A stretch of DNA of 64,000 nucleotides from Kitasatospora sp. NBC_01246 (GTDB taxonomy: Bacteria > Actinomycetota > Actinomycetes > Streptomycetales > Streptomycetaceae): the NCBI RefSeq assembly GCF_036226505.1, contig NZ_CP108484.1:496001-560000 (forward strand), written 5' to 3'. The notes below the pieces were generated by a model. The model made no database searches. It saw only the letters and a list, made by a program, of their open reading frames with translations, and was not told where the DNA came from. The translations under genes and the position numbers were made by a program. Positions 41,786 to 51,358 of this stretch are shown here, piece by piece (positions within the stretch are counted from its first letter, which is position 1; each line of letters opens with the position of its first letter).

Positions 41786-43030
41786 CTACGCCCAGAGCTG
41801 TTCGCCGAGCGTCCCGCCCGGTGCGGCGCCGGGGAGCACATAGGCCACGGCCGACGCCTGGTGCTCGACGAACGGACCCAGCGCGTCGCGTTCGGCCAGG
41901 CGGTTCTGGACCCGGGTGAAGAGGGCGGGATCGCGCATGAAGGCGCAGAACAGCAGGCCGCGGTCGTTCAGGCCGTCGTCGTAGCTGTAGCTGCGGCGGA
42001 GCATCCGGGCGCCGCCGTCGAGACGGGGGCTGCTGAGGCGGACGTGCGCGGACGCGGGGATGACGTAGGAGCCGTCCGGGTTCTTGGCGTAGATGTCCGG
42101 GTCGTCGTGCTCGGCGGTACCGGTGAGCGGGACGCCGTCGCCGCCGCGGCGGCCCATCACCGCGTCCTGCCGGTCCCCGGGGAGCGCCGCGAAGCCGGCG
42201 ACGTCCATCCGGATCCGGCGGTACACGAGGACGGTCCCGTTCTCGTGCGGGCCCGGCGGGCCCCAGACCCACTGCCGGGCGGCGTCGTCGTCGGGATTGG
42301 CGGTGCCGTCCTTGAAGCCGAACAGGTTCCGCGGTGTCACGCCCCTGGGCGTGAGGGGCAGGAAACCGGACTGGGTCCAGCGGGGGACGAGGCCGGCGGC
42401 CTTCGCGGCGGCGGTGGCCAGTTCCGCGACGACGGTCGGGGTCCAGCGGTCGGCGGCGCACAGCTGGACCACCAGATCGCCGTGGCTGCGCGCCGGGTCG
42501 AGGCGCTCGCCGGGGAACGGCGGCAGGTCGGCCAGTCCGGCGGGCACGTTCAGGCCGAGCCGGGAGGCGAGTCCGGGACCCACGCCGACCAGGGAGGCGA
42601 GCCGGGTCGGCACGCCCGTCCCCAGGCGCGGGTCGGGCAGCGTACCGGCGGCCGCGCCGGAGAGGGTGCGGGTCAGCGCGTCGAGGACGGCGCGGAGGGT
42701 CTGCCGGTCCGCGGCCGCGGTGGTCGCCGGGAGGTCGAACGACAGCAGCTGTGCGACAGGCAGTTGAGGCTCCGTCACCCCGGCCTGCCGGGGCCCGTGG
42801 AAGGGTACCGCCGACCCGGGCGGCGGGCCGGCGGGGTGCGACCGTTCGTCCGGCGCCAGGACGTCGCCCGCCAGCGCCTCGGCGGCCGCGCCGATCCCGG
42901 CGGCCAGCACCGCGCCCGCCGCGAGCACGGCCCTGCGTCCCAAACCGGCCGCGGCTGGTCGTGCCGGTTCCTGCGGATTTCCCGGTTCGGTATGCATGGC
43001 CGATATTGGAGACGATAGAACACGTATCAT
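41786..43030 (-). CDS. Tat-exported Dyp-type haem peroxidase (EfeB-like)
   Basis: 414 aa from ATG 43030, which has GGAGAGGGG upstream; ATG 42997 gives 403 aa. Twin-arginine signal LGRRAVLAAGAVLAAG. Dyp hallmarks are LFGFKDGTANPD with the distal GXXDG Asp, and an Arg-rich haem region DRGLLFCAFMRDPALF; the proximal His lies in the AEHDDPDIYA-to-HVRLSS span. These enzymes oxidise dyes/porphyrins or remove iron from haem outside the membrane. No efeUO genes flank it; instead a beta-helix lipoprotein is encoded divergently with start codons overlapping by two bases, so promoters must lie inside the opposite genes. Confidence 0.9.
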   Translation of the reverse strand: MIRVLSSPISAMHTEPGNPQEPARPAAAGLGRRAVLAAGAVLAAGIGAAAEALAGDVLAPDERSHPAGPPPGSAVPFHGPRQAGVTEPQLPVAQLLSFDLPATTAAADRQTLRAVLDALTRTLSGAAAGTLPDPRLGTGVPTRLASLVGVGPGLASRLGLNVPAGLADLPPFPGERLDPARSHGDLVVQLCAADRWTPTVVAELATAAAKAAGLVPRWTQSGFLPLTPRGVTPRNLFGFKDGTANPDDDAARQWVWGPPGPHENGTVLVYRRIRMDVAGFAALPGDRQDAVMGRRGGDGVPLTGTAEHDDPDIYAKNPDGSYVIPASAHVRLSSPRLDGGARMLRRSYSYDDGLNDRGLLFCAFMRDPALFTRVQNRLAERDALGPFVEHQASAVAYVLPGAAPGGTLGEQLWA

Positions 43031-44402
43031 GCAAATCCCCTCTCCTCAGCGCCTGTTGTCCGCTCGGGCCGCCCGGCCCGCCGCATTCCGGGCTTCGCTG
43101 CCGAGACGCCTGTCGGTGCTGGTCACCCTGGTCGCGGTGGCGGCGACGGGGTGCTCGGCGACGGATTCCCAGCCGCCCGGGAAACCGCATCCGGCCGGGA
43201 ACGTCGTTCGCGTACCGGAGGACTTCGCCACGGTGCAGCAGGCGGTGGACATCGCGCGCGAGGGTGACACCGTGCTGATCCAGCCGGGGGTGTACCGCGA
43301 GAGCGTGCGGGTCACCGTGCCGCGGGTGGTCGTGCGCGGCACGGACCGGAACGCGGTGGTCCTCGACGGCGGGGTGCGGCTCGTCAACGGCATCACCGTC
43401 ACCGGCGCCGGCTCGGTGGTGGAGAACCTCACTGTCCGCGGCTTCCTCGCCAACGGCGTCCTGTTCACCGGGGTCACCGACGACCAACTGCAGCATCACG
43501 GCGCCGGCGGCTCGGCCTACGACCCGCTGGACACCGTCCGCTTCCCGCCGGTGCAGGGCTTCCGCGCCTCCCGGGTGACGGCGTACAACAACGGGCTCTA
43601 CGGCATCTACGCCTTCGACGCGCGCGGCGGCGTCATCGAGGACTCCTACGCCTCCGGCGGCGCCGACTCCGGCATCTACGTCGGCCAGTGCAAGCCCTGC
43701 GACACGCTGGTGCGCGGCAACACGGTCGAACGCAACGCGGTCGGCATCGAGATCACCAACGCCTCGGACAACCTCACGGTGCTCGGCAACCGCGTGGTCG
43801 GCAACCGCGTCGGCGTGACGGTCAACTCCAACGACCTGGAGGCCCTCGCCCCGCAGCACGGCGCGGTGATCGCCGGCAACGTGATCGCCGGCAACAACGC
43901 CGCGGACTCGCCCGAGCAGGCCGACGGCGGCTTCGGGATCGGCATCGGCATCGGCGGTGGCACCGCGAACCAGGTGCTGCGCAACCTCGTCCGGGACAAC
44001 CGCGCGGCCGGGGTCGTCATCACCGACCCGCCCGGACACCCCGCCGTCGGCAACCGCGTCGAGGGCAACCACGCCACGGCCAACGGCGTCGACCTCGTGC
44101 TGGCCTCGACCGATCCCGCGAACTGCTTCACCGGCAACTCGCCCGCGACGCAGAGCCCGAACGGCCTGGAGGACGTGGCCGGGTGCGGCGCCGCCGCGCG
44201 CCAGGCCGTCCCGGCCGGTCGGCCGGCCCCCGTCGAACCACCGCCCGGCACACCGTTCAACTCCGTGCCCGTGCCGCCCGCCCAGCCGTCGATGCCCGAT
44301 CCGACCGCGCCCGGCCGCCCGGCGACGGACCTGCCCGGCCCGGTCGATCCGAACCGCTACCCGCTGCCGACCGACGTCGCCGCCATGCCGCGGCCGAACT
44401 GA
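43029..44402 (+). CDS. Right-handed parallel beta-helix repeat lipoprotein
   Basis: 457 aa from ATG 43029; another ATG at 42996 is in frame. The n-region is long and basic, followed by SVLVTLVAVAATGC, a lipobox, so lipidation is predicted. The body has VPEDFATVQQAVDIAREGDTV, typical for NosD/pectate-lyase-like starts, then many beta-helix rungs (NGLYGIYAF, VERNAVGIEITNAS, NRVVGNRVGVTVNSND, GNVIAGNNAADS). The C-terminus is a long Pro-rich tail. Likely a surface polysaccharide-binding or -cleaving protein; no catalytic triad can be assigned. Divergent from the Dyp peroxidase. Confidence 0.82.
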   Translation: MQIPSPQRLLSARAARPAAFRASLPRRLSVLVTLVAVAATGCSATDSQPPGKPHPAGNVVRVPEDFATVQQAVDIAREGDTVLIQPGVYRESVRVTVPRVVVRGTDRNAVVLDGGVRLVNGITVTGAGSVVENLTVRGFLANGVLFTGVTDDQLQHHGAGGSAYDPLDTVRFPPVQGFRASRVTAYNNGLYGIYAFDARGGVIEDSYASGGADSGIYVGQCKPCDTLVRGNTVERNAVGIEITNASDNLTVLGNRVVGNRVGVTVNSNDLEALAPQHGAVIAGNVIAGNNAADSPEQADGGFGIGIGIGGGTANQVLRNLVRDNRAAGVVITDPPGHPAVGNRVEGNHATANGVDLVLASTDPANCFTGNSPATQSPNGLEDVAGCGAAARQAVPAGRPAPVEPPPGTPFNSVPVPPAQPSMPDPTAPGRPATDLPGPVDPNRYPLPTDVAAMPRPN

Positions 44403-44403
44403 G

Positions 44404-44437
44404 CCCGACCGGCCGCCAGCGCTGCCCGCCGGTCGGG
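44404..44437. terminator. Hairpin between convergent genes
   Basis: CCCGACCGGC (44404-44413) pairs with GCCGGTCGGG (44428-44437), right after the beta-helix gene stop and before the convergent gene ending at 44481. Confidence 0.7.
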
Positions 44438-44480
44438 GATCCCGGGGGGGACCCGGCGGCGCCCGGCCGGCGGCGCCGGT

Positions 44481-45359
44481 TCAGCCGGCGGCCCAGGGTG
44501 CCTCGGGCAGCTTCGCCGCCTCGTCGCGCCCGGTGATCTCGACGGTCGTCGGGGTGCCGAGGCCGGGCATCCGCATCGTCACCCGCCGCAGACCGCCGTC
44601 ACCGTCGATCCAGTAGGTCAGCGGCGACAACTCACCGTCGGCCCCCGCCCCGTGCGCGGCGTCGCCGGAGCGCGGCCCGGAGAACCGGTCGTAGCTCCGG
44701 CCGTCGATCAGGTCGCGGCCCAGCCATCGCGGACCGGACTGCGCGAGCAGCAACGGGTTGTCGGGCCGGTCCGCGCCCAGCTGGATCAGCAGTTGGAGGC
44801 CGGAGTCCAGGGGGTCCGCCGTGTAGCCGCGCGGCGACCAGCCCGGGCGGGGGATGTGCTCGGCCTGCTGCCAGGCCGGGCCGCCGCCACCACCCGCCTG
44901 CGGCGCCAGCCCCAGTCCGGCGCCGTCCCACACGATCAGCCCGTGGTCCAGCTCACCCGTGGGCCCGGTGACCCGGTAACTTCCCGCCGCCCGGTGGGTG
45001 CGGTAGTCCACGACCCCCTCCACCCGCACCATCACGCCACCGCCCTCGGCGGCGGTGAGGGTCACCGTCGCCGGGCTCGCCTGGTACAGGTTGAGGCGCG
45101 ACACCGCGATGCGCGATGCCTCGTCGACGGTCACCGGCCGGTTGGTGGTGCTGTCGGACACGTTCCGGTAGACGACCACGCCGCCCGTGGCGGCCCCGCA
45201 CACGGTGACCGCCAGCAGTGCCCTGAGCCAGACGGTCCGCCGCGGCGCGCGGGCGCCGCCGGACCGCTCCCGCGCCGTGGCGCCACCGGACTTCCACCGG
45301 GCCGTGAAACCGCCGGGATTCCGCCCGGCCGCCTTGTCGCCGGACTTGCTCAGGGCCAT
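44481..45359 (-). CDS. Membrane-anchored protein of unknown function
   Basis: 292 aa. A basic cytoplasmic N-terminus (~40 residues with many Lys/Arg) precedes one membrane span (TVWLRALLAVTVCGAATGGVVVY); the rest is outside, beta-rich, with ARLT-type strands, a Gly-rich loop and the ending TVEITGRDEAAKLPEAPWAAG. Overall layout resembles actinobacterial proteins with a LolA/LppX-like outer domain, but no motif confirms it. ATG 45359 has AGAAGG at 7 bases; an ATG two codons earlier is too close to it. It lies just downstream of the large surface protein on the same strand. Confidence 0.75.
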   Translation of the reverse strand: MALSKSGDKAAGRNPGGFTARWKSGGATARERSGGARAPRRTVWLRALLAVTVCGAATGGVVVYRNVSDSTTNRPVTVDEASRIAVSRLNLYQASPATVTLTAAEGGGVMVRVEGVVDYRTHRAAGSYRVTGPTGELDHGLIVWDGAGLGLAPQAGGGGGPAWQQAEHIPRPGWSPRGYTADPLDSGLQLLIQLGADRPDNPLLLAQSGPRWLGRDLIDGRSYDRFSGPRSGDAAHGAGADGELSPLTYWIDGDGGLRRVTMRMPGLGTPTTVEITGRDEAAKLPEAPWAAG

Positions 45360-45484
45360 GACCATGCCTTCTCTCACGTCGGTGACACACTCGGGCGGGT
45401 TCGCGGACCCGATGGTCAGCGAACCCGCCCGATCCGCCCCTGCCGGCCGCCGGCCCGTCGGGCTCCGACGGCCGGGCCGGGGTG

Positions 45485-48295
45485 TTACCGGTGCCGGGCC
45501 CTACGCCCGCGCAGTCCTACCAGCACCCCACCGAGCGCCGTGAGCGCCACGGCGACGAGGGCCATCGGTACGAGCGGCCCCGTGCCGGTGCTCGCCAGGG
45601 GCGAACCCGGCGCGGGCCGCGGCGGGCCCGGTGCGGCGGCCGGCACGACGGGCGGCTCCGGCGGGTACGACGCGGGCGGGACGCCGGCCGTCTCCGTCGG
45701 GGTCGGCGTCGCGGCCGGCGTCGTCGGCGTGGGGGTGGGCGACGGGGTGGGCAGCAGCCGGTTGACCGCCGTGACCGAGACGCCGTCCGCGAGGTTCTCG
45801 GACGTCAGCACCAGCGGACCGAAGACCGTGCTGTCCGGCGCCGCGTAGCCTTCGGGCGGGCTGAGCTCCTGCCAGTAGTACGTCCCCGGCTCACCGGTGC
45901 CCCGGCACAGGCCGTCGGCACCGGTGGTGCACGGGCTCCCCAGCTTCGCGTCCGGCTTGTCACCGGTGGGCTGCAGCCCGTCGGTGCCGTTCGTCTCGTG
46001 CCACAGCTGGAACCTCGCCCCCGCCAGCGGCTTGCCGTCCTGGTCGTGCTTGACCAGGCGCAGCGCGCCCTCCTGCCGGCGGAACCCGAAGTCGAACGTG
46101 TGGTCGTTCTCGCCCGGCCCGCCGGTGGTCAGCGCCCGTTCGGGGAACCGTCCGCCGTCGGGGACGACGCCCTTGGAGTCGATGAAGTGGTTGTCGCCGA
46201 CGTCCGCGTCGGTGGGCACCCACTGGTACAGGGGGCCGCCCTTGGCGTAGTCGGCCGGGTTGTCCAGCCTGATGGTGTACTTGGTGCGCGGCTTGAGGCC
46301 GCCGTCGACGTCGGAGTCGTCGAAGTAGTACTCGCCGCGGGTGGTCGTCCTCGTCGTGCCGACGAGCTTCCCCGACTCGTCGTAGAGGTGGACGGTCGCG
46401 CCCGGGACGGGGCGCTGGCCCGGCCGCTGGACGCCGGTGCGCTCCGGGTCGTACCAGACCCGGTTGCCGATCTGCAGCGGCGCCTGGTCGCAGAGGACCT
46501 CCAGGTCGCCCATCGACGCGCCCTTGCCGAACGGGGCCACCGTTCCCGGCGGGTTGAGCCGCAGGCCGAACTTCGGGTCCTGCTTCCCGTCGCGCTGGAG
46601 GAACGACGTGCCGTACCCCAAGGCGGTGTGGTTGGGGTCGAAGGCGGAGACCGCGATGGTGTTCTCGACCTTGGAGAGCGCCATGCCGGCGAACGCCGTG
46701 TTGCGGTGGCCGCCCCAGCTGGTGTCGAAGAACCGGGTGCCCCGGGGGGACAGCCCGCAGCCGTTGTTGGTGTCCAGCACGAACGTGCCGCCCGCCGGGC
46801 AGGCCTTGTTCAGGTCGCCGCCGGACATGACGACGGCGACGGAGCCCGGTGCGGGGGCGGCCGGGGCGCGGTCGGCGAAGCGGTCGCGGAAGGCCAGCAG
46901 CATCGAGCCGTCGCTCTCGAAGGCGATCTCGCCCAGCTCGGGCTCGGGGTTGGCGATGGTGGAGGCGCCGCACGGATTGCCGTTCTGCGACGTCGGGTAG
47001 GTGCTCGTCCACGGGAACCAGCCCGCGCCGTCGCACGGGCCACCGCCGACGGTCGACTGCCGCGGGTAGTCGAGCGGCTGGTCCAGCACCGGCTTGCCGA
47101 ACACCCCGGTGGCGAGGTCGAACGGCAGGACGACCGCGCGGAGGTCGGCGACCTTGCCGGTGGACTCGCCGGAGCACACCCCGCCGAGGTAGCCCTTGCC
47201 GTCCTGGAGGCCCAGGCCGAAGGGGCGCCAGTCCCCCGCCGCCGGGCAGCCCGGGTCCGGGACGGCGTAGGAGGCCTTCGGCGCCGCCGCGGTGGGCGCG
47301 GTGGCGTCGTAGCGGTAGAGCCTGCGGTCGTTGAGGTTCACGACGAACAGGTCCCGGCCGTCATCGGTGATCTTGAGGCCGCCCAGGCTCTCCTTGCCCG
47401 GCACACCGAGGAAGGCGTCGTCGGTGCCACCGCCGTGAACCGTCGCACCGGCCTCCGGGACGGTGGTGAACAGGGTCGTCCTCTTCTGGGCGAGGTCGGT
47501 GACGTAGATCGCCCCGGCGCCGCCCGGACCGTAGTCGGTGGTGCGCTTGGCCAGCGCGGAGGAGAACACCCGCCGGTCGGAGCGGTTCCACCCGATGCCG
47601 TAGAGCGTGCCGGTCTCGGCGTCGGTGGCGATGTCCGTGGCGTTCACGTCCACGCCGTCCTGGCCGCGTGCGCTGTAGGGGAAGGACACCAGCGTGCGCT
47701 GGGCGCCGCCCTCGCGCGAGGTGGGCTGACAGGTCGTCACCAGCGGTGCGTTCTTCTGGCAGTAGTCACCGGGGTTCCACAGCCCCGTCGTGAACGCGAC
47801 GTTCTTGCCGCCGGAGAGGTCGACGAACTCCTCGTTGCTGCTCAGCCTGTTCGGAGCGCCGTCCAGTCCCTCCCGGGAGGCGAAGGCCGGGAACAGCACG
47901 CCCGGCTTCGGATTCACCACCTGGACGCGGTACTTGCCGCCGGACAGCTTCGCCGCCGGGGCGAGGGTGACCGTGCCGTCCGCCGCCGTCGCCCCCTGGA
48001 CCGCGGTGCCGGCGTCATCGGTGAGCGTCACCGTGACACCCGCGAGGCCGGGTTCCAGTGCCGGCGTCCAGACCCCGCTCGTGTCCACCGCCCGCACCAC
48101 CCGGACCGTCACCGACCCGTCGCCGGACTGCGGGAACGCCGCCGGCGCCACGGCCAGCGAGCAGCCCGCGATCCCCAGTGCCACTGCCGCGGTTCTCGCC
48201 ACGGCCCGGCGGCCGGGCGAACCCGACCGCCCCCAACCCGGCCCGCGCGCGGAGCCGTTCAACCGATCACTTGTAGATGTCATTCCCACTCTCAT
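45485..48295 (-). CDS. LAxTG-anchored surface protein with SdrD-B and SpaA-like domains
   Basis: 936 aa. Signal sequence with [19 protein letters not shown]; a first Ig-like domain ([10 protein letters not shown]); a large beta-propeller-like middle (~180-600: [33 protein letters not shown]); an SdrD B-like domain ([20 protein letters not shown] ... [12 protein letters not shown]); a SpaA/prealbumin-like domain ([20 protein letters not shown]); a Pro/Thr wall linker; and LASTG plus a hydrophobic span and RGRRARHR. LAxTG is the motif of class E sortases in high-GC Gram-positives, so covalent wall attachment is expected. ATG 48283 is an alternative start. Probable role in adhesion or aerial surface structure. 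Confidence 0.88.
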   Translation of the reverse strand: MRVGMTSTSDRLNGSARGPGWGRSGSPGRRAVARTAAVALGIAGCSLAVAPAAFPQSGDGSVTVRVVRAVDTSGVWTPALEPGLAGVTVTLTDDAGTAVQGATAADGTVTLAPAAKLSGGKYRVQVVNPKPGVLFPAFASREGLDGAPNRLSSNEEFVDLSGGKNVAFTTGLWNPGDYCQKNAPLVTTCQPTSREGGAQRTLVSFPYSARGQDGVDVNATDIATDAETGTLYGIGWNRSDRRVFSSALAKRTTDYGPGGAGAIYVTDLAQKRTTLFTTVPEAGATVHGGGTDDAFLGVPGKESLGGLKITDDGRDLFVVNLNDRRLYRYDATAPTAAAPKASYAVPDPGCPAAGDWRPFGLGLQDGKGYLGGVCSGESTGKVADLRAVVLPFDLATGVFGKPVLDQPLDYPRQSTVGGGPCDGAGWFPWTSTYPTSQNGNPCGASTIANPEPELGEIAFESDGSMLLAFRDRFADRAPAAPAPGSVAVVMSGGDLNKACPAGGTFVLDTNNGCGLSPRGTRFFDTSWGGHRNTAFAGMALSKVENTIAVSAFDPNHTALGYGTSFLQRDGKQDPKFGLRLNPPGTVAPFGKGASMGDLEVLCDQAPLQIGNRVWYDPERTGVQRPGQRPVPGATVHLYDESGKLVGTTRTTTRGEYYFDDSDVDGGLKPRTKYTIRLDNPADYAKGGPLYQWVPTDADVGDNHFIDSKGVVPDGGRFPERALTTGGPGENDHTFDFGFRRQEGALRLVKHDQDGKPLAGARFQLWHETNGTDGLQPTGDKPDAKLGSPCTTGADGLCRGTGEPGTYYWQELSPPEGYAAPDSTVFGPLVLTSENLADGVSVTAVNRLLPTPSPTPTPTTPAATPTPTETAGVPPASYPPEPPVVPAAAPGPPRPAPGSPLASTGTGPLVPMALVAVALTALGGVLVGLRGRRARHR

Positions 48296-48967
48296 CGTCG
48301 AGGGCCTGCGCCCGGCCGCCTGAGGAGCCGTGTGGAGTGACGGAGCACCCGCCATTCAGCGGAAGCTTAAAGGCGTCGTAAGGAAGGTGCGGGCACAATC
48401 GTCATTTTGACGCTCCATCAGGTGACTCTCCCCGATCTCGGCGGCGACCAGGAGGTCCGCGGGCGGTACGCCTGCGGACCGACCGCCGACCCCGACATAC
48501 CGACGCCCCAAACCTTCCCGGGCAACTCGCCAGCCGAACGGGTGAATCCGCCGACGACTGTCCGCCGCGCACCCTCCCCACCCGACGAGCACCCGCCACC
48601 GGCGCGAAGCCGCACGGTCGGCCAGTGCTCGAACGCGCGCTCGCCGCCTGTGCACTGGGCTCCGCCACCCTCGCCGCACTCCCTCGCGACCACCTCGGGG
48701 TGTCCTCGGAAGCGCGCACGGTGCTCGAAAAGTCCCCGTTCGCCCCGGGCACGCCCGACGGATATCCGCTTGAACGCCGCACTCGAACAGCACCATCATC
48801 AGACGCCACCCGACCCGAGGTGACCACGCGAACTCGACCAGCCCACAGCCTACTTGACGCTCATCGCCGGCCAGACGGCGCGCCGGCCGGCCTGAGCACG
48901 GGTGCCCCGCCGCACCCCGCCGACCACCGCGAGTCCCCGTCAGCCGAGCAGTCCCGGAGGTAGCACC
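48296..48967. other. Intergenic region of ~670 bases, possibly with decayed coding DNA
   Basis: 48360-48420 is AT-richer and includes the palindrome CGTCATTTTGACG at 48400-48412, a candidate operator/promoter area for the surface protein. Around 48625-48790 a plus frame (VLERALAACALGSATLAALP, then DHLGVSSEARTVLEKSPF) has natural codon use but then decays and lacks a ribosome site; it may be a gene fragment. Nothing else is supported. Confidence 0.4.
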
Positions 48968-49453
48968 GTGGAGATCCTTCGCCAGGCCGTGTCCGTCATC
49001 GTCCACGACCAGGACCGAGATCTGGTCGCGACGCTCCGCTACGCCGCGCACGGCTGGCGCGCGACGCCGGCGTGGACGATCCCCGGCGGCAAGGTCGAGG
49101 AGGGCGAGCGGCTCGACGAGGCCGCCGCCCGCGAGTTGCGGGAGGAGACCGGGCTGATCACCGATCCCGGGGGCCTACGGCTCGTGCACACGATCCAGGT
49201 CCGCCAGGGCTGGGACGGCGAGGGCCCGTTCCTGCTGTCGGTGTTCCTCGCCACCGCCTGGAGCGGGGAACTGACGAACACCGAGCCGGACAAGCACCTC
49301 GGCGCCCACTGGTCCCCGGTCGACGCGCCACCGCTGCCGATGTTCGCCACCGCCCACGCCGCCCTCACGCTCTACCGGGGCGGGGGCCGCGGCTTCTCCA
49401 CCCACGGCTGGGGCGGCGAAGGGTCCGACCCGCGTGCGCTCGTCGGCGCGTGA
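48968..49453 (+). CDS. NUDIX hydrolase
   Basis: 161 aa from GTG 48968, with CCGGAGGTAG just upstream. The Nudix box is present: GGKVEEGERLDEAAARELRE with EETGL completing it at residues ~40-62, providing the Glu residues for Mg. It hydrolyses a nucleoside diphosphate linked to another group; the C-terminal region (PDKHLGAHWSPVDAPP) is like MutT-type members. The stop overlaps the next start (GTGA), so a small coupled protein follows. Substrate unknown; sanitation of oxidised nucleotides is one option. Confidence 0.9.
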   Translation: MEILRQAVSVIVHDQDRDLVATLRYAAHGWRATPAWTIPGGKVEEGERLDEAAARELREETGLITDPGGLRLVHTIQVRQGWDGEGPFLLSVFLATAWSGELTNTEPDKHLGAHWSPVDAPPLPMFATAHAALTLYRGGGRGFSTHGWGGEGSDPRALVGA

Positions 49454-49695
49454 GACCGGTGGGCCGACACCGCCGACCGCCCGACCCGCACCTGCCGGAC
49501 GACGCCGACCTGCGGCTGCGCGCGATCGCGCGGCAGCAGAACGTCGTGGAGGAGGGCGTCGCCGTCCTCCCCGGCAGCGCCGCCCCGTACGCCTACCGGA
49601 CGGTGCACCGGCCGGACGGCGGAGTCGACCACCACCTCGTCCGCCTCGATCCCCCGCCGCCCCCGCTCTCCCGCCGGCCGGGTGAGCCGCGATGA
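49450..49695 (+). CDS. Small protein coupled to the NUDIX gene
   Basis: 81 aa from GTG 49450, overlapping the NUDIX stop by 4 bases. The sequence is rich in Arg, Pro, Asp and His: VRPVGRHRRPPDPHLPDDAD, then LRLRAIARQQNVVEEGVAVL with a predicted helix and strand, YAYRTVHRPDGGVDHHLVRL and a Pro-rich end. No family recognised. Translational coupling and natural codon use support it as real, but homology could not be tested; a chance frame in GC-rich DNA remains possible. Confidence 0.5.
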   Translation: MRPVGRHRRPPDPHLPDDADLRLRAIARQQNVVEEGVAVLPGSAAPYAYRTVHRPDGGVDHHLVRLDPPPPPLSRRPGEPR

Positions 49696-49793
49696 CGCCC
49701 GCGCCCGCCCCGGCCCCGCCGTGGAACCGCACCGCGGCCATCACCTCCCCCGGCGTGAGGTCCTCGGCGTCGTCGGCCCTGCATATATGACGA

Positions 49794-49822
49794 TTCATCC
49801 TTGTAGGTGCAGTTTCTATACA
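49794..49822 (+). promoter_or_regulatory. Candidate promoter of the C70-type protease gene
   Basis: TTCATC (49794-49799) and TATACA (49817-49822) with a 17-base spacer in a locally AT-rich stretch (GCATATATGACGATTCATCC), about 87 bases upstream of the ATG at 49909. Confidence 0.5.
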
Positions 49823-49908
49823 CACCATGGGTGACAGCGCGAATTCGTGCTGTCATAGCTGCGCCAGATCCCCCGGCACGCATCGCACCTTCGCGGGAAG
49901 GCAGGAAG

Positions 49909-50472
49909 ATGGGCAGATCCACGTTCGCGGCCACGACGATGGCCGTCGCACTGACGGTTTCGGGGTTGCTCGCCGCCGTAGGGAGCCCGGCCCACGCCGA
50001 GGCGGGGCAGGACAACATCGGCATGTACAAACAGGAGAAGACCCAGTGGTGCTGGGTCGCCTCCGGGCTGACGATCGCCAAGTTCCAGGGCTACGGCAGC
50101 ACACAGACGGACTTCTGCACCCGGGCCCAGCCCTCCTACGGCTGCAACAACCAGCCCGCCACACTCGACGACATGGCCAGGGGCTGGAACAGCCTCGGCA
50201 TGGCCCACCCCGGCTCGGGCCTGAACAGCGCGGCCACGTTCAACCAGGTCTACACCGACGTCAAGGCGGCCCGCCCGGTCGCCGCCCGCATCGGGTGGAC
50301 GTCCGGCGGTGGCCACATGAACGTCGTCTACGGCTTCGACACGTCGAACAACACCATCGGCGTCGCAGACCCGTGGCCGGACACCGCCACCTACACGTGG
50401 TGGAACTACAACGACTACGTCAGCAACAGCTCGTTCAAGTGGACCCACTCCCGGATCGGCATCTCCCGTTAA
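49909..50472 (+). CDS. Secreted papain-like cysteine protease (C70/AvrRpt2-like or C39-like)
   Basis: 187 aa with GGGAAGGCAGGAAG upstream. Signal peptide to AHA, then a compact papain fold: KQEKTQWCWVASGLTIAKFQ with the nucleophile Cys in the QWCW(V/A)A motif, SGGGHMNVVYGFD with His, and ADPWPDTATYTWWNY supplying the Asp. The paired Cys (DFCTRAQPSYGCNN) may form a disulfide. This layout matches the C70 family and related Streptomyces proteins. It likely cleaves extracellular proteins or peptides. The next gene starts 10 bases after its stop and encodes a membrane-anchored protein, so they are probably partners. Confidence 0.85.
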   Translation: MGRSTFAATTMAVALTVSGLLAAVGSPAHAEAGQDNIGMYKQEKTQWCWVASGLTIAKFQGYGSTQTDFCTRAQPSYGCNNQPATLDDMARGWNSLGMAHPGSGLNSAATFNQVYTDVKAARPVAARIGWTSGGGHMNVVYGFDTSNNTIGVADPWPDTATYTWWNYNDYVSNSSFKWTHSRIGISR

Positions 50473-50482
50473 GGCAGGCGGC

Positions 50483-51358
50483 ATGCACCGAGCAAGAATG
50501 TCCAGCAAGCGGGCGGCCTCCCGCCGCTCCCGCCTGACCACCGTCCTGGTACTGAGCGCGGCCGCGCTGCTGACAGTCACCGGCCCCGCCCACGCGACCG
50601 CGCCCATGGACCCGCTCCCGGCGGACATCCCGGACTACCAGGCCGCCCTCGACCTGGTGAAGTCGGCCGACGTCCGCGCCACCGTCTGCCGGTTCCTCAG
50701 CGTGCCGGTGCCCCAGGGGGACGCGGTCGGCGCACCGCAGGCGATCCCCGACAAGGCCGACCCGTGCGAGGGCCTGCCGGCGTTCACCGTCAAGGACCCG
50801 TTGGCGCTGAACGAGATCACTCCCGGCTTCGCCGCGGGGACGTCACTGCCGATCGCCACCGAGGCGGTCAAGCTGAGCTATCTGGTCTCCGCGCTGAACG
50901 CCCCGGTCAACGGGCGGAACGCCACCGTCATGCTCGCCCCCACGCAGGGCGGCGGGTGGCATCTGGCGGCCGTGCGCGAGGGCGACAGCGACGCCACGTT
51001 CGCGGGCAGGGCCACGGTGGGGACGCTGGTGTTCTCCGAGCCGCAGATCCGCGGCTGGTACCAGCTGAAGCTCACCACGGTCGAACCGCTCAACGACCAG
51101 GCGCGGCAGGGGCTGGACGGCCAGTCGGCGGTATCGCTGAGCACCTACCAGAAGCTGGTCAAGGCCCGCTATGCCGACAAGCTGCCCGGCTCGGTGTACG
51201 ACACCACGGGCATGTCCAGCGGCTACGGCGTCGCGAAGAAGTCGGCAGCCGCCCCTTCCTCGACACCCGTGCTCGTCGGCGGTTCGGGCGTGGCCCTGGC
51301 GCTCGCGGGTGGCGCCTTCGCCCTCCTCCGCCGCCGCCGGCGCGACAACGTCGCCTGA
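50483..51358 (+). CDS. Exported, C-terminally membrane-anchored protein of unknown function
   Basis: 291 aa. Signal peptide with basic start (MSSKRAASRRSRL) to PAHATA; ~200-residue outer domain with two Cys (VCRFL, DPCEGLPAF) and RIRGWYQLKL-type strands; then a Ser/Ala linker, a hydrophobic span (VLVGGSGVALALAGGAFALL) and RRRRRDN. The tail looks like a wall-sorting signal but no LPxTG/LAxTG precedes it, so simple membrane anchoring is more likely. It is the second gene behind the cysteine protease, 10 bases apart; a substrate, inhibitor or receptor role is possible. AAGGCAGG precedes ATG 50483. Confidence 0.75.
   Translation: MHRARMSSKRAASRRSRLTTVLVLSAAALLTVTGPAHATAPMDPLPADIPDYQAALDLVKSADVRATVCRFLSVPVPQGDAVGAPQAIPDKADPCEGLPAFTVKDPLALNEITPGFAAGTSLPIATEAVKLSYLVSALNAPVNGRNATVMLAPTQGGGWHLAAVREGDSDATFAGRATVGTLVFSEPQIRGWYQLKLTTVEPLNDQARQGLDGQSAVSLSTYQKLVKARYADKLPGSVYDTTGMSSGYGVAKKSAAAPSSTPVLVGGSGVALALAGGAFALLRRRRRDNVA

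Noticed and set aside
48356..49051. 231-codon minus frame and 138-codon plus frame between the surface protein and NUDIX genes
   Set aside because: Neither has a start signal, domain or consistent codon bias; the plus frame at 48625 is mentioned only as a possible fragment.
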